64,000 bases of DNA from Leishmania donovani (lineage: Eukaryota; Euglenozoa; Kinetoplastea; Trypanosomatida; Trypanosomatidae), in the NCBI RefSeq assembly GCF_000227135.1, contig NC_018237.1, forward strand, positions 318,149 to 382,148, in the 5' to 3' direction. Positions within the stretch are counted from its first letter, which is position 1. Every line of letters starts with the position of its first letter. Under the pieces are notes generated by a model. That model had not been told where the DNA came from. It did not search any database and saw only the letters and a list, made by a program, of their open reading frames with translations. Positions 19,499 to 28,229 of this stretch are shown piece by piece. The translations under genes and the position numbers were made by a program.

Positions 19499-22357
19499 CT
19501 ACCCGCCCAGCTTCGCGTACTGCAGCACCAGATGCCGACCGTACAGGTGCGTTGCCTTGAGCGTCTCCAGCGCGCGTGCCGCCTCGGCCTCGGAGAGGAA
19601 CTCCACAAAGGCAAAGCCACGATGGTTGTTCTCGCGGTGAGAGGAGAAGGTGTGGCTCTTGCGCGGCACACGCACGGTTCGGATCTCGCTAAAGGCGGAG
19701 AAGAGCTCGCGTACGTCCTTCTCGGTCGCCTCGAAGGGGAGGTTCTTGACGATGAGCTTCTGCGGGTCGCTGCCAGGCGGCACCTTCAATACAGATGCGG
19801 GATTCGAGATGGCGCCACTTCCGCCGTTGTCTGGATTCGCGCCACCGGCGCGACGGCGAGCGAGGACGGCGGTCTTTGTGGGGTCGGACTCATCGTCATT
19901 GTCATCGTCCGCGTCAGTTCCAGCGCACCGTCTGGTGGTACCCTGTGGTGTGGCGGTGGTGTCTGCCACACGTGCCTGCTGCTGCAGCTGCGCGGTCTGC
20001 TTGCTGACGACGCACGACAGAGTGCGGCCCGCCAGGGGTTTGCCGTTGAGCTTCGACACACAGTAGGCCAGCGTGCTCTGGTCCGCCACAGTGAGGAAGG
20101 CTCGGCCTTGCTCCTGCTGGAGGACGAGGCGCTTGATGAGCGCCTCTGGCGCGCGGGCCAGTCGTGGGCACGCATCCAATAGGAAGGCGTGCAGCTCGTC
20201 CTCGGTGGTTTGAAAGGGGATGTTGGTGAGAAACAGCGTGTACACCATCGCCTTGGCGACCGCAGCGGCAACAGAGCCGCCGGTGTCGGCGTCAGGATCG
20301 CCGTCAGCGGATGGGCCAGCCGTCAGCCCTAGGTCCGAGGCAGCTACAGCCGGCGCGCTGCCGCCCTCGCTGTCTTCCATCAGCGCCCCTACCGGTGCCC
20401 ACTCGAGGAACAGCGGCGCTGTCTTGAAAAGCTTGTAGGAGAGTCGCGTGAAGGCGATGCGGGCGTCTTGCGGGTGCGTGTAGCGGAACAGTGCAAACAT
20501 CCCTGCAGATGGGAAGGCCGACGCCTCTAGCACGCCGAAGCGCACAAACAATTTTGTGAGCTCCGCTGCATCGTTGCCGTCCTTCAGCTGGAGGTTCTTC
20601 ACGAGAATGGTTGTGTTCGACCGCGACTTCAGAAAGTTCTGCGTGGCACCCTCTAGAAGATCAAAGGCGATCCCTTCGTCGCTCAGCACTTGCTGCACTT
20701 CACTCGTCAGGTACGCCTCTGCGATGGCCGCGCGCACGGCGGCACCCTTGGCACCGACGCCGACCACATCCTCCGACCGCACGCCAAGCCGCTGCGCCAC
20801 CGTCTCCACGGCAGCGTGACTGTTCATGTACATTGTGTTCCACGTCATTTGCCCGCCTCCGCCGCCCTTGTCGCGGCGATCCGCCTCGCGCTGCTTCTTG
20901 AACTGCGAGGACCCAGCAAGATTCATCCTGCTCAGTGCGCCATCGGCTGCTTGAGCGGCTGCCGTCGAGGCGAGCGCAGCTTCTCGCTCCATCACACGCT
21001 TGCTGTGGGGGTCCTCTTCGGCGGCGCTGACGCGGAGCAGGCGACCCATGAGGATGGCGCCGCGGCACAACTGAAGCGCTCGCACCGCGTCCTCGGCCGA
21101 CGAAAAGCGCACGAAGGCGGCACCTTTGTTCTGCCGCGTGTCTTTGGTGAGGGGGATGTGCACCGCCTCCACGGGTCCCACGAGGGAGGCGGCGAACTGC
21201 TTCAGGTGCTCTTCGGTGGCGATGTACGGGATGTTGCCAAGGCGAATGCGGTGCGACGCACGCGCGATCTCCTCCTGCGCCTCCTGCGCCATGGCCGCGG
21301 CGTCATGGTCAACACCTTTCGTCCCCGGATTCGTAACGTTAGCGGCATTCATGGCAGTAGCAGGGATGTCCCCGTCGACATCATTATCGCGCAGGGAGGC
21401 GACGTCGTCCGCACCATCTTCTCGCTGCGCGGTCACTTCCGCATCCACCGCGCTGTGCGTCGGGGGGACAGCGAGTCCGGACAGGAAGTCCATGTCGCTC
21501 ACTTCCCCCAGCGCCTGCTGCCGCAACAGGGCCCGACGCTCTTGCTCAGCCTCGTCGTCGTCGTTGGTGTCTCCGCCGTCAGCGGTATGCCTCTCGGCTT
21601 GCTGGCGCCGCCGATGCTGCTGCGTCTTTTTGTCCATAGCGGAATTCTTCTGCTCATCCTCGCCTGCCGCAGCTGTTGGCGAGGTATCCGGAGCCAGCAG
21701 CACCTCTGCTGCCCACGTGGGTCCTTCAGTCGCCTTGCTTCGCAGTTCTACAAACTCACGCTGACGGCGTGCGAGGCCGTCCGCTAAGGTGGCGCCGGTG
21801 TCGCTGTCTTTCTGCCCATCCTCACGGTCATCGTCGCGCACACGCTTGCGAGTCGTCGCCTGCTCACGCGACGTCGTGGACGAGGTGAGCCCGGAGGCGT
21901 GGGCACCGTCGGCAGCGCCAGCTCCCGATTTGCTGCTGTTCTTTCGGTCGCTCGTCTCTTCCTGCTGCTGCTGCTGCTTGCGCAGCTGATTCAGCGTAAT
22001 GCCCACCTCGTTGAGCCCCTTCGCCAGCTCGACCTTCAGACGGGAGCTGCGGAAGAAGGAGCTGTTAAAGTACTGGGCGACAAAGTGCCCCGCCGCTGAG
22101 GTGCGGAAGCCGACGAACGCCATGCGGAGGATCATCTTGGGGGCCCTGGCTGCTGCGACTGCACCGCCGGAGCCCTGCCGTTGCTTCTGATGCTTGTGGT
22201 GGTGATCCCGGTCCGCGGCCGTGGCGGGTCTGCGAATAAATTGCACGTCAGTGATCTCCAGCAGCGGAGCCTCTCGCGGCGCCGTGCGCAGGAGGTGCTG
22301 TTTCAGCTGCTCCTCCGTGCAGTCGTTTGGTAGGTTGAGAATGCGCACACGCGACAT
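19499..22357 (-). CDS. MRD1: Mrd1/RBM19-type multiple RRM protein (18S rRNA processing)
   Basis: A 952-aa protein with five RNA recognition motifs: about 3-112 (split by a basic insertion at 43-75), 369-450, 582-655, 706-790 and 864-950. RNP motifs are visible, such as RILNLPND, IRLGNIPY with KGAAFVRF, ILVKNL, LFLTNIPF and LIVKNLPF with RGFAFVEF. The final RRM ends THLYGRHLVLQYAKLG, very like the last RRM of yeast Mrd1 and human RBM19. The linker before RRM3 keeps the family block beginning MTWNTMYMNSHAAVE. Five RRMs match Mrd1 rather than the six of RBM19. In yeast Mrd1 binds pre-rRNA and snoRNA in the small-subunit processome and is needed for early 18S cleavages; the same nucleolar role is expected. 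Acidic and Ala-rich linkers explain the extra length. Start is the first ATG. Confidence 0.92.
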   Translation of the reverse strand: MSRVRILNLPNDCTEEQLKQHLLRTAPREAPLLEITDVQFIRRPATAADRDHHHKHQKQRQGSGGAVAAARAPKMILRMAFVGFRTSAAGHFVAQYFNSSFFRSSRLKVELAKGLNEVGITLNQLRKQQQQQEETSDRKNSSKSGAGAADGAHASGLTSSTTSREQATTRKRVRDDDREDGQKDSDTGATLADGLARRQREFVELRSKATEGPTWAAEVLLAPDTSPTAAAGEDEQKNSAMDKKTQQHRRRQQAERHTADGGDTNDDDEAEQERRALLRQQALGEVSDMDFLSGLAVPPTHSAVDAEVTAQREDGADDVASLRDNDVDGDIPATAMNAANVTNPGTKGVDHDAAAMAQEAQEEIARASHRIRLGNIPYIATEEHLKQFAASLVGPVEAVHIPLTKDTRQNKGAAFVRFSSAEDAVRALQLCRGAILMGRLLRVSAAEEDPHSKRVMEREAALASTAAAQAADGALSRMNLAGSSQFKKQREADRRDKGGGGGQMTWNTMYMNSHAAVETVAQRLGVRSEDVVGVGAKGAAVRAAIAEAYLTSEVQQVLSDEGIAFDLLEGATQNFLKSRSNTTILVKNLQLKDGNDAAELTKLFVRFGVLEASAFPSAGMFALFRYTHPQDARIAFTRLSYKLFKTAPLFLEWAPVGALMEDSEGGSAPAVAASDLGLTAGPSADGDPDADTGGSVAAAVAKAMVYTLFLTNIPFQTTEDELHAFLLDACPRLARAPEALIKRLVLQQEQGRAFLTVADQSTLAYCVSKLNGKPLAGRTLSCVVSKQTAQLQQQARVADTTATPQGTTRRCAGTDADDDNDDESDPTKTAVLARRRAGGANPDNGGSGAISNPASVLKVPPGSDPQKLIVKNLPFEATEKDVRELFSAFSEIRTVRVPRKSHTFSSHRENNHRGFAFVEFLSEAEAARALETLKATHLYGRHLVLQYAKLGG

Positions 22358-23766
22358 GGCGCGTGTGTTGGCAGTGCACTACTGCGAAGAACATGTAGAT
22401 CGTGTCACGAGAGGGAGAGCAGAGGAGAGATGAGGGAATCTCTGATTGGACAGAACACACACATACACACGCATGCCGGGTTCACATTCGCGGCGCATAA
22501 CCTTCCGCGAGTGCGTGCGCACACGGATGTCGGTGCGTGTACCTTCTACGTGTTGAGTTCATCAGCAAGCACTGCATATATAGAAATAGAGAGAGACGTA
22601 AAGCAAAAAAAAAGAAAAAGCAAGCAAGAAAAAAAAAGGTCGCGTCCACCTGCACGCACACATACATACGTGTATATGTATATGCCACACACGCACACCA
22701 ATACATGCACATGTACATCGGAGCACACCTATGCACATTTTCCCATATACAGGTGTGTGTGCGTGCGTGTGTGTGTGTGCACATGCGGCACCGCTGTCAA
22801 CGCCACCTTGACCAATGTCCAAGGCACGATCGCTGGCCCCTCCCCTCATCTCCCTCCCCGGTGTGCCCCCCCTCCCGCGAAAAAAAAAAACCACCACGCA
22901 CGCGCGTGCCATTGGCTTCCGAAAAAAAAAAAAGAAACACCGAGGAGTCAACGTGAGGGGGCGGGGCTGCGCCGGCATCGACGCTCACTCTACTGAGCAA
23001 AGAGAAAATAGTAAAGCAACCGCGACAACGCCCAACGGCAACACAAACGAATTTCATTAAATGTGTGCGCGTGTGTCCGTTCTCTGCGGTGCGCAGCATG
23101 GGGTCAGACCGCCACGCTGAACCGGCCCCCTCCCGACCAGCCCTGCCACAGACCTCATCGCGTGGCGCGGGGTATCGGTAGACACACACGCGCTACAGCA
23201 GTGCGCCGACCCAGCTACCTGAGCACGGCCCCTGCCTCAGGCTCTACCCGACCTCCACGCGTCGCAGGCCCGCCTCACCGCCAGCAGGCAGTGATGGCCG
23301 GATGGGATGCGTTCGAATTGCGCCGGCATTTCGCCTGTCAGAGGGACGGCGTAGAGGTGTGCTCGCTGCCGCAGGCCGCCGCGCCGCCACCATGTCCGGG
23401 ACATGTGCGCCGACACAGCGGTAGCGGTGCATCGCTTCGACCTCCCCACGTCGTAGGCACGTGACCACGTCGCCAGCAGAGGCGGTTCGGCATTGGCAGG
23501 GGATGGGGGAGGAGAGGGGGAGGGGGCTGCTTGGCTTCCACCCCAAACAGAGTGGGGCCCACTGGACCCTGGGGGATACCGTGCATGGCGGCGCGTGTGC
23601 GCGCCCCCCCTCGTCATCAAGGGGCTTACATTCGTGCACCAACGGAGAAATGCGAGAGCTGTGCAACGGCCGGGCAGAGACGTACACTGACACACTCACA
23701 CTTCTACGCGCACATCAGGAGGGGACGGCGGCTCAAAACACGATCGCCCTTCCCCCCTCCCCCCCT
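22358..23766. other. Spacer holding Mrd1 5' flank and transporter 3' UTR
   Basis: Next to Mrd1 are A-rich stretches on the plus strand (about 22600-22640, 22879-22890 and 22921-22932) that read as T tracts in the transcript, and mixed CA/TA repeats. Further right, about 23085-23640, is the SIDER-like block listed separately. A plausible acceptor for Mrd1 is the AG at 22382-22383, about 25 nt before its ATG. Confidence 0.7.
23085..23640 (-). mobile_element. SIDER2-like retroposon relic in the transporter 3' UTR
   Basis: This roughly 550-base block differs sharply from the CA/GA-rich spacers: it is compositionally balanced, GC-rich and lacks microsatellites. Its size, its place wholly inside the 3' UTR of the minus-strand transporter, and several sentences of sequence I associate with Leishmania SIDER2 copies (for example GACGCGTGGAGGTCGGGTAG and CTGCTGTAGCGCGTGTGTGT on the minus strand) suggest a short interspersed degenerate retroposon in sense orientation. 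SIDER2 elements in 3' UTRs are known to promote mRNA decay in Leishmania. The borders are approximate and the call rests on memory of the family, not on an alignment. Confidence 0.5.
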
Positions 23767-25233
23767 CTATAGAGTCTCGGCGATACTGTATGTGCCGATG
23801 ACCATGATGAGCACTGCCACGACAAGGTACACGTAGCAGCGGATGCGCTTGAAGGTAAAGCACGGCGCCGTAACGAAGATCTTCTTCCAGTACTGCAACG
23901 TGTTGCGGTCCGCATCGGGGTGCTCCACGGCGTACTTCACATGCATGGCGAGGATCGATGGGATGATCATGACCATGCACACCGACGGCAGCGCGCCGAC
24001 GAACGCGACGACGGTGTTGACAGCCGAGGTCGGCATCCCCATGGCCAGAGCCCAGATCACAAGATTGATGAGCAGACGAAGACCAATACCCATCCAGCTA
24101 CGCGGTTTGCACCTCACCGTCTGGTCAATCAGCTGCATTGCTGACATGAACTGCACCGGGTAGGTGAAGACGAGGTTCAACGCAAAGAACACGCGCACGC
24201 TTGTACCCCACGGCGAGTGCGCCATCTTGGCCACCAGCGAGGTGGTCATGGAGTTACCGTAGGCGAGGTAGCCGGTCAGACCAAACAGTATGTACCAAGC
24301 AATGACGCCGGTGATGACCAAGGTCGCCATCTTGGGCACCAGCCGCTTCTGCGTGCAGGCGGCGTGCACGGGCAGGATAATGGCGATGCCCTCCAGCACC
24401 ATCATGTTGTTGGCAAGGTTGTTGAACCAGCCCACGGGGATGCGGTTGCCGGCGACGTCGCAGCCCGGGTGAACACCATCCTGGCTGAGCTGCACGAGCG
24501 ACATTACGAAGCAGCATATGAGCGAGTAGAAGACGCTGACGGTGGCGATGATGGAGGCGATGGCAAGCAGCGAGAGGTTGTCGGAGAAGCAGGTCATGGG
24601 GAAGCACAGGAAGAACACCACCGACACCCACAAGTACTTGGAGCCTTTGAAGTTGGCGAGCTCAACCATGGTGTCGCCAAACAGCTGGGTGTACATGAGG
24701 CAGAAGCCGAACTGCGCAAGGCACATGGCAACAAACAAGAACCAGCCCAATCCGGCGCCGCACACGTAGCGACACACCTGCGAGTAGGTGGTCACATCGC
24801 TGCGGTTGATCTTGATCTTCACGTCCATCAGCAGCCGCGTACAGTCCACGACGGCGGCGCCGATGAGGACGCCGAGAATCACAGAGACAACGTAGCCTGC
24901 GTCGGGGTAGAAGGTGGGCAGGAGGAACACGCCGGTGCCGACGTTTGCCTTGAAGACATGGAAGGCGGACTTGTAGATGTTTGTGTTCTCCTTCAGCTCA
25001 CCGGCGGCGAGGCGGACGACAGTCATGTCGTCATCATCGTCCATTTCGACGTACTCCTGCGCCTTCTGGTCCTTCTGCTGGCAGGAGGGGTCTCCATTGC
25101 TTGCGCCCTCGTCGCCCTCCACCTCGGGCACGCTCATGAAGCCCTCGATGAGGGTCTTGCGGTAACGTTCGTCCTCCATTTGCGTGAGATGTGCGGGCTC
25201 GTTGTCCGATGCGGTGCTTGGCAATCTGGACAT
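23767..25233 (-). CDS. Amino-acid transporter, AAAP family (488 aa)
   Basis: A polytopic membrane protein of the amino acid/auxin permease family, the group holding all characterised trypanosomatid amino-acid transporters (AAT/AAP). A cytosolic N-terminus of about 85 residues with an acidic run (MDDDDDM, 64-70) is followed by about 11 hydrophobic segments. The first carries the family signature FKANVGTGVFLLP (94-106); a later one holds the region around NNMMVLEGIAIILPVH. The ATG at 25233 is the first after the pyrimidine-rich leader; an in-frame ATG at 25179 (residue 19) is the alternative discussed in the findings. Frame continues upstream to 25638 but that part is pure pyrimidine-tract translation (Pro/Ser/Leu). 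Substrate cannot be told from sequence. The long 3' UTR carries the SIDER-like block, which may control mRNA level. Confidence 0.9.
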   Translation of the reverse strand: MSRLPSTASDNEPAHLTQMEDERYRKTLIEGFMSVPEVEGDEGASNGDPSCQQKDQKAQEYVEMDDDDDMTVVRLAAGELKENTNIYKSAFHVFKANVGTGVFLLPTFYPDAGYVVSVILGVLIGAAVVDCTRLLMDVKIKINRSDVTTYSQVCRYVCGAGLGWFLFVAMCLAQFGFCLMYTQLFGDTMVELANFKGSKYLWVSVVFFLCFPMTCFSDNLSLLAIASIIATVSVFYSLICCFVMSLVQLSQDGVHPGCDVAGNRIPVGWFNNLANNMMVLEGIAIILPVHAACTQKRLVPKMATLVITGVIAWYILFGLTGYLAYGNSMTTSLVAKMAHSPWGTSVRVFFALNLVFTYPVQFMSAMQLIDQTVRCKPRSWMGIGLRLLINLVIWALAMGMPTSAVNTVVAFVGALPSVCMVMIIPSILAMHVKYAVEHPDADRNTLQYWKKIFVTAPCFTFKRIRCYVYLVVAVLIMVIGTYSIAETL

Positions 25234-25505
25234 GCGTGCGAGCAGGGTGGTGGTGGTGGTGGGGTGGGGTGGTGAGAAAGAGATGCAAAAGAGAAGAAGG
25301 GGGAGGGGAGAGAGAAGGTGGCGCGCACAATCGAATTGAAGGGGGTGGGGGTGGTATTGTGGCGAGGGGAAAATGAGGAAGGATCCGGAAGAAGAGAGGA
25401 GGGAGTGGGAGGAGGGGAAGAGAGGGGAAGAGAGGGGAGGGGAGGGGGAACCAACAGCAACGGCAAGAACAGCTAAAGACTGGAAGGGGAAGAGAGAGGG
25501 TGAGG
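25228..25505 (-). promoter_or_regulatory. Long AG-free pyrimidine-rich leader of the transporter
   Basis: In the transcript strand there is no AG dinucleotide from 25472 down to 25228, about 245 nt. The interval is dominated by C and T. The flanking AGs are at 25480-25481 and 25473-25474 (after a CT-rich tract, 25482-25505) and at 25226-25227, which is already inside codon 3 of the transporter. Either edge could be the spliced-leader acceptor. Confidence 0.6.
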
Positions 25506-26612
25506 CCACTCCACACAGACTCCTTTCGTACGCGAGATGCGACGGATTGTTTGAAAGGGGTGCGGATGCGTGTGCGTGTTGGGAGGAAGGAAAGGGAGGA
25601 AGGGGGAGGGGGAAATCGTGTAAGAGATTACGGATCACCAGAGCGTCACGGGACGAGTTGCTTGCCTCTATGGCACAAAGGAAATGATCTGCGATGGCGG
25701 AGTTTTACTGAAGACGCGTTGGAGAGCGAGAAGGGGGCGATGAGGTGGGAAGGCGACGACGACGAACGCAGCAGGCCAGGGTAAAAGACAGGGAGGGGTA
25801 TAGACAAAAATGAAGTGCATGGCGTAGTGTAGGGGAGGTGCCGGTGGATGTTGCCTTGGCAAGCAGCGAGAGGGCTGAGGGGTAGAGAGGAGAGGCGGCG
25901 TGGGGTACGAGCATGCAAGCAGCACTCGCCGAAAACGCACATAAGTGAATCATGCATGTACACGTGTGCGCATGCATGCGTGTGTGCGTCGGATTTTTTT
26001 TTTTTTTGCCGTTTCGTGCCCCGCAGAGAGAGAGAGAGAGACGACGCGGGCTCCTTCTCTCCTTTCGTGGGCTGCCGCGTTCCGTTGGAGAAGGGCATTG
26101 GAAGGAGTAGCGGTGAGGAGAAGGACTGAGGGGAGGAGGGCTCTGTGCGCATGTGCATGTGCGTAGGTGATGGCACTAGCACGTCCCACGACACGGAACG
26201 TGACGAGTGGAGCAGCCGCCCTACTCCTGCCTTTCGCCGTTCCCCCTTTCTCCATGGCTCACTCCTTCCACCGCGCAGACGCGGCGCCAGAGCGTTAGAC
26301 GGAGTAAGCCAAATAGCAACTAAACACCGAAAACAAAAAACAAGAACAGCAGCACCAGTACGACTACAGCCAAGGTAGCATTGGCCGTACGCGCGCATGT
26401 TGTGAGCGCCGGCAAGGCGAGGCAGCGACAGCCGTACCACAGCACCGTAGACGTACACACACCTACACACCTACACGTTCATCTCACGAGAGAAGCGTGT
26501 GCGTGTGCGACACCGCTCTCGATGGAGTCCCTTCGGTGACAATGAGGTGCGAAGTTAGCACTTGCAGTTGTCGACGCCCTTCCTCAGCCACCTCACCTCG
26601 GCACACAAGCAG
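25506..26612. other. Spacer, 1.1 kb, no gene seen
   Basis: It is the 3' flank of the 62-aa protein gene and the distal 5' flank of the transporter. It includes a T run at 25995-26007 and a GA run at about 26026-26041. Minus-strand frames here are low-complexity Ser/Pro/Leu/Cys readings of pyrimidine tracts. Confidence 0.65.
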
Positions 26613-26801
26613 CTAATACCGTTGAAGGCATGCCTTGAGTTCCTCCGCATAGGCTTTGTTGAAGAGCTGGACGGCAGGGGACATCGGGGTGACCGCCGTG
26701 AAGGTGGCGCAGCAAGTGAAGCGCACCGTGTGGAAGAAGAAGACTAAGAGGCCCACGAGGAAGATCACTTTTGCAAAGAACATGGCAGCCGAAGGGAGCA
26801 T
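26613..26801 (-). CDS. Small single-pass membrane protein (62 aa)
   Basis: I do not recognise a family. The frame encodes a short start (MLPSAAMFFAK), one strongly hydrophobic helix of about 17 residues (VIFLVGLLVFFFHTV), two cysteines directly after it (TCCAT), and a soluble tail ending LKACLQRY. An alternative ATG at 26783 would give 56 aa. Third codon positions are mostly G or C, as in neighbouring genes, and the transcript strand has a C/T-rich tract at about 26830-26865 before the start. Both support a real gene in the spacer between ADAT2 and the transporter. Proteins of this shape are common as small subunits of mitochondrial inner-membrane complexes, but nothing here fixes the location. 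Confidence 0.7.
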   Translation of the reverse strand: MLPSAAMFFAKVIFLVGLLVFFFHTVRFTCCATFTAVTPMSPAVQLFNKAYAEELKACLQRY

Positions 26802-27337
26802 CTGGCGAAGACGGCGCCCGAGGGCGCAAGGGGGTGGGGGATGGGAGAGAGGGAGTGCAGATATCGTCGATTTTATCAGGACTACACACAAACACACGCA
26901 GACATAGAGGCTGCGCGCGTTTGCTCGTACGTGTGGAGGCGAGGGTATGCGTTTAGGCGGCAGCGGAGGTGAGGAAGAGGGGCGCAGAGGAAGCTCTTTG
27001 GCAGCAAGGGAAGATGCAGGAAGAGCGACACTGAGACGCGCGAGGCATGCCGCGCTAGCGCAGGAGCGTCACGTGTACCAGCAGTGCCCAAGAGAGGGAG
27101 CGGGGACAAAAAAAGGCGAAGTCCGACCCACCAACGGTGATGCCACACGTCTTGCACGTACATCTTCACTGTGTGTATGTGTTGTGATTCGCTGTATTTT
27201 CGGGTGTGCGGCTGTTGTTCGCTTTCTCAGAGCAGTTGCCTCAATCATTACTTTCACTTCACTCCCACAGACATACACGCAGACGCGCTCCGGGAGGAGG
27301 AGAGGCTGAGAGAGAAGGAGGGAGAGATGGAATAGCC
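26802..27337. other. Spacer, 0.5 kb
   Basis: It joins the ADAT2 3' flank to the small membrane-protein gene. It has the purine-rich plus-strand tract at about 26830-26865 that likely directs trans-splicing of the small gene. Nothing else was recognised. Confidence 0.65.
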
Positions 27338-28183
27338 TCAAGCCTTCCGGCGGCGCTTGTGCCCCGGTGCGTTGGGGTTCTCGCGCTCGTAGAAACGTTG
27401 GAGGAGGCTGATGGCCTCTGCCTCGGTATGACCGCCCTCACTCACGTACCCGGGCCACCACTCCCCACTACAGACGATCCCGCCCTCATCAACGCTGGGC
27501 GAGCCCTTCGACATACCCGCGAAGCGTGGCGTGCTGGCTGCTGGCTGATCTGGTTGCGACGGCTGCCGCCGCAGCCGCTGCTGTGGAAAGGGCGATGCAT
27601 GCAGCGCCAACACGGTGCCGTTGCCGCCAAAGCGCGGGTTGCGGCAGCCGAAAAAGACGTGAGCGATTCGGTTGTACAAAAGCATCGCACCGCACATCAC
27701 GCACGGCTCAACGGTGACGTAGAGGACATAATCAGCCAGGCCGGACAGTGGCGGGGTAGTTGGTGAGGAGGTCAATCCGTTTTGTTTCCCGTCCTCAACT
27801 AGTTCCTTCTCTCCTTCGCCAGCACCGGCTTTACTTGAACTTGCACCCGCGCTTCCGTCTCCGCCTCTCGTTGCGTCATCGATAAGCTTCTGAACGGCGA
27901 TGAACTCAGCGTGGGCCAGAGCATGGTGTTGCAGATTGGTTTGATTACGGCCGCGCGCAGCGATGCACGACTCGACCAGCTGGTCGCAGCGGAGCGACGA
28001 GGCTGCGTGAGGTGGCGCATTGGTAACAGCGTCTGACGACTGGAGCGCGAGCTTCGCGTACACCGTCTCATTGGCGTCCGTGCGCACCAGCGCGCAGCCA
28101 ACGGGCACTTCGCCTTCTTCAAGCGCCAGCTCGGCTTCCCTGAGGGCCGCGCGCATGAAGGCATCGACATAGTGCACAGACAT
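27338..28183 (-). CDS. ADAT2: tRNA-specific adenosine deaminase subunit 2 (ADAT2)
   Basis: A 281-aa cytidine-deaminase-fold enzyme. With ADAT3 it converts wobble adenosine-34 of tRNA anticodons to inosine. Catalytic and zinc residues are all present: His91 and Glu93 in HAE (91-93), and Cys161 and Cys164 in PCVMC (160-164). The N-terminus MRAALREAELALEEGEVPVG matches the family start. The C-terminus ends KRRRKA, like the Lys/Arg-rich C-terminal patch of T. brucei ADAT2 that was shown to help bind tRNA. A low-complexity insertion (about 105-148) separates the two metal-binding motifs, and a second variable stretch follows at about 198-235. The frame opens further upstream, to 28501, but the first ATG after the predicted acceptor at 28222-28223 is 28183. 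ADAT3 is not in the window. Confidence 0.93.
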   Translation of the reverse strand: MSVHYVDAFMRAALREAELALEEGEVPVGCALVRTDANETVYAKLALQSSDAVTNAPPHAASSLRCDQLVESCIAARGRNQTNLQHHALAHAEFIAVQKLIDDATRGGDGSAGASSSKAGAGEGEKELVEDGKQNGLTSSPTTPPLSGLADYVLYVTVEPCVMCGAMLLYNRIAHVFFGCRNPRFGGNGTVLALHASPFPQQRLRRQPSQPDQPAASTPRFAGMSKGSPSVDEGGIVCSGEWWPGYVSEGGHTEAEAISLLQRFYERENPNAPGHKRRRKA

Positions 28184-28221
28184 CGACGCCGGAGACCCGC
28201 ACCCGTGCCCGTCTTCACTCG

Positions 28222-28229
28222 CTAAAAAA
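28222..28229 (-). promoter_or_regulatory. Predicted spliced-leader acceptor of ADAT2
   Basis: A T6 tract (28224-28229, minus strand) runs straight into AG at 28222-28223, 39 nt before the chosen ATG. It supports a start at 28183 and argues against the longer upstream frame. Confidence 0.6.

Noticed and set aside
20690..21787. 365-aa plus-strand frame opposite Mrd1
   Set aside because: Antisense of RRM-coding sequence; no independent signal.
24217..25275. 352-aa plus-strand frame opposite the amino-acid transporter
   Set aside because: It is the antisense of a clear membrane protein; its His/Gly/Val-rich content follows from GC-rich codon positions.
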